A stretch of DNA of 64,000 nucleotides, taken from positions 248,001-312,000 of the forward strand of contig NZ_WFLJ01000001.1 of the NCBI RefSeq assembly GCF_009208735.1. The letters are read 5' to 3'. Position numbers and translations under genes: made by a program. The notes beneath the pieces were generated by a model. The model was not told the DNA's origin. It searched no databases and was given only the letters and a program-made list of their open reading frames with translations. Below are positions 1 to 8,494 of the stretch, in pieces. This stretch comes from Janthinobacterium rivuli (lineage in GTDB: Bacteria; Pseudomonadota; Gammaproteobacteria; Burkholderiales; Burkholderiaceae_D). Within the stretch, counting starts at the first letter, position 1; each line of letters opens with the position of its first letter.

Positions 1-603
1 ACGTGGAAAGTGGGGAGGCGGAATGGCGCGCCATTCCGGTGGAATAGCGGGCAACACGAAACGGCTGCAATCGTGGCCGGGCGGTGTTGACCGCTTGAGC
101 AAGTGGTAATGCGTGGCGATGCGCTGCACGATGCGTTCGATGTCGGGCAGGTATTGCGGATTCGATTTCAGGTCGCCGCTGGCCAGGGTGTAACCGGAGA
201 AATCGACATACAGGCCCGACTCCGTGATTTGCGGCGGCAAGCCGTCCGGATGGCGCGTCATGATGATGGGAATGATCAGGTGGCTGGGCAGTTCATACCA
301 GGCGCGCCGCTCCTGCTCGATCAGCTGCATGGCGGCAAATTCGCGCCGCGTATAGCCGTGCGCCTCATATTTGGGCGTGTACAGCACGATCATGCAGACG
401 CTCTGGCACATGGCGCGCGCCACGCGCAGGTCGATATCGTCGCCGCCACCCAGTTGCTCGCTGTCGATGAACAAGACTTCCTCGCGGTCCAGGTGCGGTT
501 CCAGATAGCAAGCCAGCGCCTCGATGAGGTCATTCTTGAACTTGTTCATGAACGCATATTGGCCGTGCGCGTAGCTCAAGAAACAGCCGTAGCGGATCTC
601 CAT
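1..603 (-). CDS. TIR-domain protein, partial (runs off the left edge)
   Basis: This minus-strand frame is open from the ATG at 603 to base 1 (201 codons) with no stop, so the C-terminus is outside the window. The N-terminus looks like a bacterial TIR domain: FLSYAH near residues 8-13, an acidic VLFIDSEQ segment near 44-51, then MIVLYTPKY followed by TRREF. The Glu of RREF sits where TIR NADases carry the catalytic Glu. TIR domains bind NAD-type nucleotides and act as NADases, cyclases or signalling adaptors, often in phage defence. An in-frame ATG at 636 would add 11 residues, but 603 has GGGG just upstream and starts directly at the TIR fold. It lies 283 bases downstream of the helicase gene on the same strand. 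The effector domain, if any, is not visible. The TIR assignment is fairly secure; a defence role is inference. Confidence 0.8.
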   Translation of the reverse strand, partial: MEIRYGCFLSYAHGQYAFMNKFKNDLIEALACYLEPHLDREEVLFIDSEQLGGGDDIDLRVARAMCQSVCMIVLYTPKYEAHGYTRREFAAMQLIEQERRAWYELPSHLIIPIIMTRHPDGLPPQITESGLYVDFSGYTLASGDLKSNPQYLPDIERIVQRIATHYHLLKRSTPPGHDCSRFVLPAIPPEWRAIPPPHFPR

Positions 604-835
604 GGCATCCCCCTGTTCCCCGTGCGGCCCTGCCATCGCCGCGCCTTGATCCTGCAAGGCATGAGCTCACTGTAGACCGCTCGGCAACAAGCCTGTTTGC
701 GCTGGCGCAAAGATGTGTCTGGCGTCCTGGACATGGGGAAAAAAGCCAGAAACTGGCGTGATCGCGCCGCTTTCTGGCATGCCGGGCGCGCCAGCCCACG
801 CCGCGCGAAAAACGCCATGCGTTTGATAACAAAGG

Positions 836-865
836 GAAATAAGCCGGCGCGCGAACGGCGCCGGC
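836..865 (-). terminator. Putative terminator downstream of the helicase gene
   Basis: An 8-bp GC-only stem (843-850 paired with 858-865, 7-nt loop) is followed on the minus strand by TTATTT. It lies 22 bases past the helicase stop. The T-tract is short, so termination may be partial. Confidence 0.45.
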
Positions 866-886
866 AGGCAGGACGCAAGCGAGGAC

Positions 887-2941
887 TTAAGCGTCCCTGG
901 CGGGCAGGTTGCGGAAGAACTCCACCACTTCGGCGGTGTCGCGCGTGCGCTTGAACGGCGGCAAGCTTTGCCAGATGCGCTTGCCGTACGGCTTGGAAAT
1001 GAGGCGCGGATCGCAGATCATCAGCACGCCGCGGTCGCCCTCGTCGCGGATCAGCCGGCCCGCGCCCTGCTTCAGGTTGATGATGGCTTCCGGCAGCGAG
1101 TGGTGCATGAAACCATTCTTGCCCTGCTTTTCCATCACCTCGATGCGCGCGGCCAGCACGGGGTCGTCCGGCGGCGCGAACGGCAGCTTGTCGATGATCA
1201 CCAGCGACAGCGCATCGCCGCGCACGTCGACGCCTTCCCAGAAACTCTGGCTACCGATCAGCACGCCGTTGCCGGCCGCGCGGAACTGGTCCAGCAATTC
1301 CGTGCGCCCCTTTTCTCCCTGCACGAACAGGGGGAAGTTCAGGCCCCGCTGCTTGAATTCGTCGGCCAGGCGTTCGGCCGCGCGCTTCACGGCGCGCAAG
1401 GTGGTGCACAGGAAGAAGGTGCGCCCGCCCGCCGCCTCGATGATGGGCAGGGCGCAGTCGATGACGGCGTCCGTGTAGCCCAGCGAGTTCGGCTGCGGCA
1501 GATTTTGCGGCACGAACAGCAAGCCTTGCTGGCCATAGTCGAACGGGCTCGGCCACGTATGCGACGGTTCGCCCGTCAAGCCCATCTGTTCGGAAAAATG
1601 CTTGAAATCGTTCTTCACGGCCAGGGTGGCGGACGTGAAAATCCAGCTGCGCGGCGTGCCTTCGCGCTGGTTGTTGAAGATCGGCGCGATCGACAATGGT
1701 GTTTTATGCAATTGCAGGGAACTGGAAAACGCTTCCACCCAAAACACGGCTTCTTCGCCGGCCGCCACTTTCGCCTTCGGATCGAACTTCCAGCCGCTCA
1801 GCTGCTGCGCCAGCTCGACGCCGCGCACGCGGCACTGCTCCAGCGTCTCCGCCCGTTCCGCCTGGGTTTCCAGCACGGCCATCATGCCATCGAGCTCATC
1901 CTTGAGGGTGTCGAGCGCGGGGAAAAAGTCGCTCGAGGGGGCGATCTGCGGCAGGGACAGACGCACGATATCCTGCGGGAAGGTCAGGCGCAGGTCGCGC
2001 GCCGCCTTTTCCACCACCGTGACGGTCTTGGCCCAGTCGATGCCGCGCGCATGCGCGAGGCCCTCGGCCAGCACGTCGCGGCACAGTTCCAGGATTTGCG
2101 AGGTCGACACCGTATTGCCAAAGAATAAAGTGGCCGTATCGGGCAGCTGGTGCGCCTCATCGAAGATGATGGTGTTGGCCGAAGGCAGCAATTCCGCCAC
2201 GCCCGTATCCTTCAGGGCCACGTCGGCAAAGAACAGGTGATGGTTGACCACCACCACGTCGGCCTGCTGGGCTTCCTTGCGGGCCTTCATCACGAAGCAA
2301 TCCTGGTAATACTGGCACTCGGCGCCCATGCAGGTATCGCGCGTGGACGTCACCAGATTCCAGATCATGGCGTTCTCCGGCACCTTGGTCAGCTCGGCCT
2401 TGTCGCCGGAACTGGTCATCTTGATGAAGCGCGAGATTTCGCGCAAATGGCCCACGTCGTCGCGCGACGTCATGCGGCCGTTTTGCAGGGTGCGTTCCAG
2501 GTGATAGTGGCAGACGTAGTTCGAGCGGCCCTTGAGCAAGGCGACGGAGACGGGCGCCTGCAGCGCGGCGCGCACGGTGGGGATATCGCGCAGGAACAAT
2601 TGATCCTGCAAGTTCTTCGTGCCGGTCGACACGATGGTCTTGCCGCCCCACATCAGGGCCGGCACCAGGTAGGCGAAGGTTTTACCGGTGCCCGTGCCCG
2701 CCTCGGCGATCAGGGTCGTCTGGCTGTCGATGGCGCTGGCGATGGCTTTCGCCATGTCCGTTTGCGAGCGGCGCGGCTTGTAGCTGCCCACGGCCGGACC
2801 GAGCGGGCCGCCGGCGCCAAACAGGCGCTCGATGTCGGCATCGTGCTTGCCAGGCGCCGCCTGGGGTTCGGCGGGCGGACTGGCTTGCAGATCGGCAGGC
2901 TGGCCTTCTGGGCTTGCGGGCAATAAATTGTGATCGGTCAA
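887..2941 (-). CDS. DinG/YoaA-family iron-sulfur ATP-dependent DNA helicase
   Basis: 684-aa superfamily 2 helicase of the XPD/DinG type, which unwinds 5'-tailed DNA, forks or R-loops during repair. Visible motifs are Walker A AEAGTGTGKT (79-88), four cysteines for a 4Fe-4S cluster (C144, C204, C209, C215) between motifs I and II, DEAH (261-264), and C-terminal helicase motifs SFWEGVDVRG and QGAGRLIRDEGDRG. The first 45 residues are Pro/Ala-rich and low in complexity. The length lies between E. coli YoaA (about 636) and DinG (about 716), and I cannot assign one of the two. It is followed on the same strand by the TIR gene, and a hairpin separates them. Nothing suggests it is broken. Confidence 0.93.
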   Translation of the reverse strand: MTDHNLLPASPEGQPADLQASPPAEPQAAPGKHDADIERLFGAGGPLGPAVGSYKPRRSQTDMAKAIASAIDSQTTLIAEAGTGTGKTFAYLVPALMWGGKTIVSTGTKNLQDQLFLRDIPTVRAALQAPVSVALLKGRSNYVCHYHLERTLQNGRMTSRDDVGHLREISRFIKMTSSGDKAELTKVPENAMIWNLVTSTRDTCMGAECQYYQDCFVMKARKEAQQADVVVVNHHLFFADVALKDTGVAELLPSANTIIFDEAHQLPDTATLFFGNTVSTSQILELCRDVLAEGLAHARGIDWAKTVTVVEKAARDLRLTFPQDIVRLSLPQIAPSSDFFPALDTLKDELDGMMAVLETQAERAETLEQCRVRGVELAQQLSGWKFDPKAKVAAGEEAVFWVEAFSSSLQLHKTPLSIAPIFNNQREGTPRSWIFTSATLAVKNDFKHFSEQMGLTGEPSHTWPSPFDYGQQGLLFVPQNLPQPNSLGYTDAVIDCALPIIEAAGGRTFFLCTTLRAVKRAAERLADEFKQRGLNFPLFVQGEKGRTELLDQFRAAGNGVLIGSQSFWEGVDVRGDALSLVIIDKLPFAPPDDPVLAARIEVMEKQGKNGFMHHSLPEAIINLKQGAGRLIRDEGDRGVLMICDPRLISKPYGKRIWQSLPPFKRTRDTAEVVEFFRNLPARDA

Positions 2942-2984
2942 AATATACTTAGGTGAAGGCTGGACTGGACGCTACTGGCGCCCC

Positions 2985-3185
2985 TCAGGCGGGAACGTCG
3001 GGCACCAACTGCATTTTCAGCAAGGTGATGTGATCCTTCAATTGCAATTTGCGTTTTTTCAGGCGGCGCAGTTGCAGCTCATCATGGTGGCCATCGAGTA
3101 TCAGCAACTCGATGACGGCATCGAGGTCGCGGTGTTCCACGTTGAGTTCAATCAGGCGCCGCTCTATTTGCTGTGCATCGCTCAT
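2985..3185 (-). CDS. YdcH-like DUF465 small protein
   Basis: 66-aa protein that is almost entirely charged helix (IERRLIELNVEHRDLDAVIE, then RRLKKRKLQLKDHI). This matches the DUF465/YdcH family of short coiled-coil proteins, whose function is not established. The frame is open further upstream to 3305, but the added residues look like translated intergenic DNA. The ATG at 3185 gives the family length and the usual N-terminus. It lies between a lipoprotein gene and the helicase, all on the minus strand. Confidence 0.8.
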   Translation of the reverse strand: MSDAQQIERRLIELNVEHRDLDAVIELLILDGHHDELQLRRLKKRKLQLKDHITLLKMQLVPDVPA

Positions 3186-3322
3186 GTGTTGCGTTCCAGG
3201 CAGTGTTGGTAACAGTATTGTCAAACCGGCGCGCGCAGCGTACGCAGGCAGCCAGTGTGCGTAGTTTAACCTGCCGCGCGCCTGAGGGCACGCCATTTCC
3301 GGCATGCCCCTGCGCGGCGCAG

Positions 3323-4048
3323 TTACTTGGCAGGCGGCACGGGCACAGGTACAGCAACGGCCGGCGTGCTGGCAGCGGCGGCGGCCGCCTTGGCCGCCTT
3401 CGCCTGCGCTTCGGCCTGGCGCTCGGCCAGGCGTTGCGCCACGCGTTTCTGGCGCGCCACGGCGTCAGCCTGTTTTTTCGCATAGGCTGCTTCGCGGGCG
3501 GCGCGGCGCGGGGCCTCGGCAGCGTCGGCGGCGGCCTGTTTCGCCACCTTCGCCGCTTGCTCGGCTTCGCGTTCGGCCACGCTCTTGCCTTGCGGTTTGG
3601 GCGGCGCCGGCTCGGGCGTGACCACTTTCACGGGCTTGGGCAAGGCCGCGGCACGCTGCTCGGCGTCCACGCGCGCACTTTCCTGCGTCCGGGCCAGGTC
3701 GATATCGCGCAGGCGCACGGATTCGGCGCGCTTGAAGTAGTTCGCTTCCGCTTCGACGGCGCGCAGGCGCACGAGGATCAGGCGGCGTTTTTCCTTGGCC
3801 TTGTCGAGGCAGCTATTCACGAAGAACTTGTCGTAGCACTCCAGTTCGCGCGCGGCGAACTCGTCTTCCGCCGCCGCGCGCTCGCTGGCGACCTGCTTCA
3901 GCTTGGCGTCCGCTTCCTCCACCGACAAGGTGGCGGGCACCTGCGGCACTCCGACCTCATCCAATGCGGCGGCACCCTGGTGCGCGCAGCCGGACAACGC
4001 CAGGACCAGGCCCAGCGCCGCACCCAGCTTGTATAGTGTATTTGCCAT
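3323..4048 (-). CDS. Ala/Lys-rich lipoprotein, function unknown
   Basis: 241-aa predicted lipoprotein. A short hydrophobic signal ends in LALSGC (lipobox, Cys near residue 21). The N-terminal half holds a charged helical region with two cysteines (LECYDKFFVNSCLDKAKEKR), which recurs in Burkholderiales hypothetical proteins. The C-terminal half is a long Ala/Lys/Arg/Glu helix with Pro-rich linkers, likely an extended periplasmic coiled coil. Two ATGs overlap (4051, 4048). AAGGA sits 5 bases before 4048 and only 2 before 4051, so 4048 is preferred. It follows zapE with a short gap, possibly in the same transcript. No enzymatic motif is seen. Confidence 0.75.
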   Translation of the reverse strand: MANTLYKLGAALGLVLALSGCAHQGAAALDEVGVPQVPATLSVEEADAKLKQVASERAAAEDEFAARELECYDKFFVNSCLDKAKEKRRLILVRLRAVEAEANYFKRAESVRLRDIDLARTQESARVDAEQRAAALPKPVKVVTPEPAPPKPQGKSVAEREAEQAAKVAKQAAADAAEAPRRAAREAAYAKKQADAVARQKRVAQRLAERQAEAQAKAAKAAAAAASTPAVAVPVPVPPAK

Positions 4049-4067
4049 CATGTTCCTTATCCCTGCC

Positions 4068-5165
4068 TCAAACGATCGCGTCGGCCGCGCCGCGCTGTTC
4101 TTTTTCCATGTATTCGCGCGATTGCATCTCGATGATACGCGAAACGGTGCGGTGAAACTCGTTGGCCAGCATGCCGTTCGTGTACAGCTGCTCGGGCGGC
4201 ACTTCGGCCGACATGATCAGCTTGACCTTCTGGTCATAAAACACGTCGATCAGCCACGTGAAGCGGCGCGCCTCGGACGACTGCGCCGCCGACATGGCCG
4301 GTATGCCGGACAATATCACCGTATGGAAGCGGCTGGCGATTTCCAGGTAATCATTTTGCGAGCGGGGACCGCCGCACAGGGTGGCGAAATCGAACCAGAT
4401 GATGCCGCCGGCGCGGCGCAGGCAATGGATTTCGCGGCTCTCGATGCGGATGCGCGCATCTTCGTCTCCCGTCTCGGCGATGCGCGTATAGGCGTCGCGC
4501 AGGGCCTTGTCGGTGGCGGCGCCCAGCGGCGTGTAGTAGCTTTCCACTTGTTCCAGCGCGCGGCCGCGATAATCGACGCCCGCATCGACGTTCATCACGT
4601 CGAGCTTTTCCTTCAGCAGCGCGATGGTCGGCAGCATGCGGTCGCGGTGCAGGCCGTCCGGATACAGCAGGTCCGGATCGTAATTCGAGGTCATGATGAA
4701 GGACACGCCATTGGCGAACAGGGCCGACAGCAGGTTGTACAGGATCATCGCGTCGGCGATGTCGGAGACGTGGAATTCATCAAAACAGATGAGGCGGTAT
4801 TTCTTGGCGATGCGCTTGGCCACCTCGTCGAGCGGGTCGGCCACGCCTTTCAATTCGTCGAGCTGCTGGTGCACGCCGCGCATGAATTCGTGGAAGTGCA
4901 GGCGCGTCTTGCGCACCAGGGGCACGACCGAGTAAAAGCTGTCCATCAGGAACGATTTACCGCGCCCCACCCCACCCCACATGTACACGCCTTTCGGCAC
5001 GGCAGGACGGTTCAGCAGGCGCTTGAAGGTGCTCGAGCGCTGGCCCTTGTAGGCCACCCACTCGTCATAGCACAGCTGCAGGCGGTCGACCGCGCGCCGC
5101 TGGGCGGCATCGGCCTTGAAATCACGCTTCTGCAACGCGTGCTGGTAAAACTCTTCTACGTTCAT
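4068..5165 (-). CDS. zapE: Cell division protein ZapE (AFG1-like ATPase)
   Basis: 365-aa AAA+ ATPase of the ZapE/AFG1 family, which acts at the division septum on FtsZ under stress. Visible are Walker A WGGVGRGKS (63-71), Walker B LICFDEFHV (from about 125) and the sensor segment FIMTSNYDPDLLYPDG. The C-terminus has the family FDFATLCGGPRSQNDYLE stretch. The frame can be extended to a TTG at 5186, but MNVEEFYQHAL at 5165 is the conserved N-terminus. It sits 70 bases downstream of lpdA, the usual Burkholderiales order, so co-transcription with the 2-oxoglutarate dehydrogenase genes is possible. Confidence 0.95.
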   Translation of the reverse strand: MNVEEFYQHALQKRDFKADAAQRRAVDRLQLCYDEWVAYKGQRSSTFKRLLNRPAVPKGVYMWGGVGRGKSFLMDSFYSVVPLVRKTRLHFHEFMRGVHQQLDELKGVADPLDEVAKRIAKKYRLICFDEFHVSDIADAMILYNLLSALFANGVSFIMTSNYDPDLLYPDGLHRDRMLPTIALLKEKLDVMNVDAGVDYRGRALEQVESYYTPLGAATDKALRDAYTRIAETGDEDARIRIESREIHCLRRAGGIIWFDFATLCGGPRSQNDYLEIASRFHTVILSGIPAMSAAQSSEARRFTWLIDVFYDQKVKLIMSAEVPPEQLYTNGMLANEFHRTVSRIIEMQSREYMEKEQRGAADAIV

Positions 5166-5235
5166 GGGATTCGCTTTAACGCACAAGGGCGCCGGCGGAA
5201 AAAATCCGCGAGCGCCCCTGTAGGACTAACTACAA

Positions 5236-6666
5236 TTAAAAGTTCAACGTGCGCTTGTCAACCGCCAGTGCCGCTTCCTTGGTCGCTTCCGACAGGGAAG
5301 GGTGAGCGTGGCAGATGCGCGCGATGTCTTCGGCCGAGGCCTTGAATTCCATCGCCACGACGGCTTCGGAAATCAGTTCGGAGGCCATCGGGCCGACGAT
5401 GTGCACGCCGAGGATTTCATCGGTCGTCGCATCGGCCAGGAATTTCACCATGCCCGAGGTGTCGCCCAGCGCGCGCGCACGGCCGTTGGCCATGAACGGG
5501 AAGGTACCGGCCTTGTAGGCGATGCCTTCGGCCTTCAGGGTTTGCTCGGTCTTGCCGACCCACGCGATTTCCGGCGAGGTGTAGATCACCCACGGAATCG
5601 TGTTGAAGTTGGTGTGACCATGCTGGCCGGCGATACGCTCGGCCACGGCAACGCCCTCTTCTTCCGCCTTGTGCGCCAGCATCGGGCCGCGCACGACGTC
5701 GCCCACCGCCCACACGTTCGGCAGATTGGTCTTGCAGTCGCCGTCGACGGCGATGAAGCCGCGTTCGTCCAGCTGCAGGCCGACCTTGTCGGCACCCAGG
5801 CCATTCGTGTTCGGCGTACGGCCGATCGAGATGATCAGTTTGTCGAACACGGCTTTTTGCGCTTCGCCCTTGGCGTCCACGAATTCCACGGTGACGTCTT
5901 TCTTGCCTGGCGTGATCGCACCGATCTTACAACCGAGGTTGATCTTCAAGCCTTGCTTGGTGAACAGCTTCGACGCTTCCTTGGCGATCTGCTCGTCGAC
6001 GGCGCCCAGGAAGACCGGCAGGCCTTCCAGCACGGTGACGTCGGAACCCAGGCGGCGCCAGACGCTGCCCATTTCCAGGCCGATCACGCCGGCACCGATG
6101 ACGCCCAGCTTGGCTGGCACGGCGTCGATGGCCAGTGCGCCCGTGTTCGACAGGATCAGTTTCTCGTCGAATGGTGCGCCCGGCAGTTCGCGCGCGTTCG
6201 AGCCCGTGGCGATCACCACGTGCTTGGCGCTCAGGGTTTCGTTGGCTTCGCCCGTCACGCTGATCTCATACGTGCCAGCGGCGGCGGCAGCGAAAGCGGC
6301 GCGGCCGTGGAAGAAGGCGATCTTGTTCTTCTTGAACAGGTACAGGATGCCGTCGTTGTTTTGCTTGACGACGGTGTCCTTGCGCTTGAGCATCTGGCCC
6401 AGGTTCAGCTTCAGGCCGGCGACATCGATGCCGTGCTCGGCGAAGCTGTGGCCCGCGTGCTCGAAATGCTCGGACGATTGCAGCAGCGCTTTCGACGGGA
6501 TGCAGCCGACGTTGGTGCAGGTGCCGCCAGGTGCGGCGCCGCCCTTGGCGTTCGACCACTCGTCGACGCAGGCGACGGAAAAGCCCAGCTGCGCTGCGCG
6601 GATGGCGGCGATGTAGCCGCCAGGGCCCGCACCGATGACAACTACGTCAAATTGTTTAGTACTCAT
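5236..6666 (-). CDS. lpdA: Dihydrolipoyl dehydrogenase (E3 of 2-oxoglutarate dehydrogenase)
   Basis: 476-aa flavoprotein that reoxidises dihydrolipoamide on the E2 subunit, passing electrons through FAD to NAD+. Visible are the N-terminal FAD motif VVIGAGPGGYIAA, the redox disulfide GGTCTNVGCIPSKAL (C50, C55), the NAD-binding GVIGAGVIGLEMG, the second FAD motif VWAVGDV, and the interface active-site HAHPSLSE (H455, E460). Length is normal. Its ATG overlaps the end of the upstream PspC-domain gene by 11 bases, indicating translational coupling. It is the last clear gene of the odh group. Confidence 0.97.
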   Translation of the reverse strand: MSTKQFDVVVIGAGPGGYIAAIRAAQLGFSVACVDEWSNAKGGAAPGGTCTNVGCIPSKALLQSSEHFEHAGHSFAEHGIDVAGLKLNLGQMLKRKDTVVKQNNDGILYLFKKNKIAFFHGRAAFAAAAAGTYEISVTGEANETLSAKHVVIATGSNARELPGAPFDEKLILSNTGALAIDAVPAKLGVIGAGVIGLEMGSVWRRLGSDVTVLEGLPVFLGAVDEQIAKEASKLFTKQGLKINLGCKIGAITPGKKDVTVEFVDAKGEAQKAVFDKLIISIGRTPNTNGLGADKVGLQLDERGFIAVDGDCKTNLPNVWAVGDVVRGPMLAHKAEEEGVAVAERIAGQHGHTNFNTIPWVIYTSPEIAWVGKTEQTLKAEGIAYKAGTFPFMANGRARALGDTSGMVKFLADATTDEILGVHIVGPMASELISEAVVAMEFKASAEDIARICHAHPSLSEATKEAALAVDKRTLNF

Positions 6667-7027
6667 GTTTTGTTATTCCAATCTCTTCGTCTGGTACGAA
6701 AATCCACAATAGAAGGTAAATCACCACGCCGAAGCCGAAGGTCAATGTAAACAGGACGAAGACGAGGCGCCAGATCCACGCTTCCATGCCGGAAGCGCGT
6801 CCCAGGCCGCCGCAGACGCCGCCGAGCCAGCGGTCGGTGCGCGAGCGGCGCAGGCGGTTGAATTCCTGCACCAGGTCGTTCGACGGACCGGCGCCGGACG
6901 TGCTGTCCGGCTTGTCCAGGTTGATATTGCTCAGGAGCTTGGCTTTCGCTTGCGCGAATTCCGCGTCGCTCAGGGCGCCCGCCAGGTGCAACTCGTGCAG
7001 ACGCTTGATTTCTTCAGAGACGTTCAT
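6656..7027 (-). CDS. SHOCT and PspC-domain small membrane protein
   Basis: 123-aa protein. Residues 3-31 form a SHOCT-like helix pair (EIKRLHELHLAGALSDAEF). Residues 57-115 form a PspC domain: RLGGVCGGLGR-like glycine motif (here WLGGVCGGLGRASG), then hydrophobic helices around IWRLVFVLFTLTFG and VVIYLLLWIFVP. PspC domains sit in the inner membrane and are linked to envelope stress sensing. The gene lies between odhB and lpdA and overlaps the lpdA start by 11 bases, so its translation is tied to the E3 subunit. AGAGGA precedes the ATG. Why an envelope protein sits inside a TCA operon is unclear. Confidence 0.88.
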   Translation of the reverse strand: MNVSEEIKRLHELHLAGALSDAEFAQAKAKLLSNINLDKPDSTSGAGPSNDLVQEFNRLRRSRTDRWLGGVCGGLGRASGMEAWIWRLVFVLFTLTFGFGVVIYLLLWIFVPDEEIGITKHEY

Positions 7028-7089
7028 GGGAATCCTCTTTCATTGAGATCAGCCAGCTGCGTCTTCTGGCAAGGGTATCAACTACATTG

Positions 7090-7109
7090 CCCCGGCGGCA
7101 ACGCCGGGG
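7090..7109 (-). other. Intercistronic hairpin with GCAA tetraloop
   Basis: An 8-bp GC-only stem (7090-7097 with 7102-7109) closed by a GCAA loop begins 11 bases after the odhB stop. No T-tract follows, so it is more likely an mRNA 3'-end stabiliser or a processing/attenuation element than a full terminator. Confidence 0.5.
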
Positions 7110-7120
7110 GACTACGGTGC

Positions 7121-8377
7121 TTACAGGTCCAGCAGCAGGCGTGCAGGATCTTCCAGCGCTTCTTTCATCGCCACCAGGCCCAGGACGGCTTCGCGGCCGT
7201 CGATGATGCGGTGGTCGTAGGACATGGCCAGGTAGTTCATCGGACGCACCACGATCTGGCCGTTTTCGACCACGGCGCGGTCCTTGGTCGCATGCACGCC
7301 CAGGATGGCCGATTGCGGCGGGTTGATGATCGGGGTCGACAGCATGGAGCCGAAGGTGCCGCCGTTCGAGATCGAGAACGTGCCGCCCGTCAGGTCGTCC
7401 AGGGTCAGCTTGCCTTCCTTGGCTTTCGCGCCGAATTCACCGATTTTTTTCTCGATGTCGGCGATCGACAGCTGGTCCGCGTTGCGGATGATAGGCACGA
7501 CCAGGCCGCGTGGCGAACCGACAGCGATGCCGATGTCGAAGTAGCCGTGGTAGACGATGTCGTTGCCGTCAACGGAGGCATTGATGATCGGGTACTTTTT
7601 CAGGGCGGCGACGGCGGCCTTGACGAAGAAGGACATGAAGCCCAGCTTGACGCCGTGCTCTTTCTCGAACTTGTCCTTGTACTTGTTGCGCAGGTCAATG
7701 ACCGGCTGCATGTTCACTTCATTGAACGTGGTCAGGATGGCGTTCGTCGATTGCGATTGCAGCAGGCGCTCGGCGATACGTGCGCGCAGGCGGCTCATCG
7801 GCACGCGCTCTTCCGGACGGTCGCCCAGGCTGGCGATGCTCGGCGTAGCCACTTGTTGCAGGGCTGGCTTGGCGGCGGCTGGCGCCAGTGGCGCGACAGC
7901 TGGCTTGGCGGAAGCGGCCAGGGCGTCGCCCTTGGTCACGCGGCCATCTTTGCCGGAACCGGCGACGTCGCCAGCGGACAGGCCTTTTTCGGACAGGATC
8001 TTGGCGGCGGCAGGCATGGCGACATCGCCTTTGGTCGCGGCGGCTGGCGCCGAAGCGGTAGCAGCGTCTTGTGCGGCGGCAGCCAGGGCTGGCGCAGGCA
8101 CGGCCGATACTTCCATCGGGCTGACTTTGGCCGAGCCGTCGGTGTCGATGATGGCGATGACTTCGCCGGCGACGACGGTGGCGCCGTTATCCTTGATGAT
8201 CTGCACGATCACGCCAGCGGCGGGCGCCGGCAGTTCCAGCACGACTTTATCGGTTTCGATATCGATCATGTTTTCGTCGCGCGCAACTGACTCGCCGACT
8301 TTCTTGTGCCATGCCAGCAGGGTCGCTTCTGCGACCGATTCCGACAACTGGGGAACTTTGACTTCGATTTGTGCCAT
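7121..8377 (-). CDS. odhB: 2-oxoglutarate dehydrogenase E2, dihydrolipoamide succinyltransferase
   Basis: 418-aa E2 core of the 2-oxoglutarate dehydrogenase complex; it transfers succinyl groups from lipoamide to CoA. Order: lipoyl domain (1-75) with the attachment lysine in ETDKVVLE (K44); an Ala/Pro linker; a peripheral subunit-binding domain ([20 protein letters not shown], about 115-150); a second Ala/Pro linker; and the catalytic domain from about residue 190, ending in [11 protein letters not shown] (H389, D393 catalytic). ACGGAG precedes the ATG. It lies 117 bases downstream of sucA, with a hairpin in the gap, and upstream of the PspC gene and lpdA. Confidence 0.97.
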   Translation of the reverse strand: MAQIEVKVPQLSESVAEATLLAWHKKVGESVARDENMIDIETDKVVLELPAPAAGVIVQIIKDNGATVVAGEVIAIIDTDGSAKVSPMEVSAVPAPALAAAAQDAATASAPAAATKGDVAMPAAAKILSEKGLSAGDVAGSGKDGRVTKGDALAASAKPAVAPLAPAAAKPALQQVATPSIASLGDRPEERVPMSRLRARIAERLLQSQSTNAILTTFNEVNMQPVIDLRNKYKDKFEKEHGVKLGFMSFFVKAAVAALKKYPIINASVDGNDIVYHGYFDIGIAVGSPRGLVVPIIRNADQLSIADIEKKIGEFGAKAKEGKLTLDDLTGGTFSISNGGTFGSMLSTPIINPPQSAILGVHATKDRAVVENGQIVVRPMNYLAMSYDHRIIDGREAVLGLVAMKEALEDPARLLLDL

Positions 8378-8405
8378 GTAAAACTCCGTTTATTTTGTTA
8401 TTGCG

Positions 8406-8471
8406 GCGCCGCCCCTGCGTAGCAAGGGCGGCGCTCCGTCATGATGTATGCGAGCTGACGCCATGCATACA
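8406..8471 (-). other. Hairpins between sucA and odhB
   Basis: Two inverted repeats fill the sucA-odhB gap. One is a 9-bp stem (8406-8414 with 8426-8434, 11-nt loop). The other is a 7-8 bp stem with arms at about 8445-8452 and 8464-8471. Neither has a T-tract. Both would form in the E1-E2 intercistronic mRNA and may set relative expression or stability. Confidence 0.4.
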
Positions 8472-8494
8472 CATGGCGCCCCTCATCGAGCCAC

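Noticed and set aside
2985-3305. Longer start for the YdcH-like gene
   Set aside because: The added 40 residues read as translated intergenic DNA, and the conserved family N-terminus begins at 3185.
8416-8429. 14-base match between the sucA-odhB gap and 23642-23655
   Set aside because: Only two copies, in unrelated settings and without a shared hairpin; probably chance or a weak remnant.
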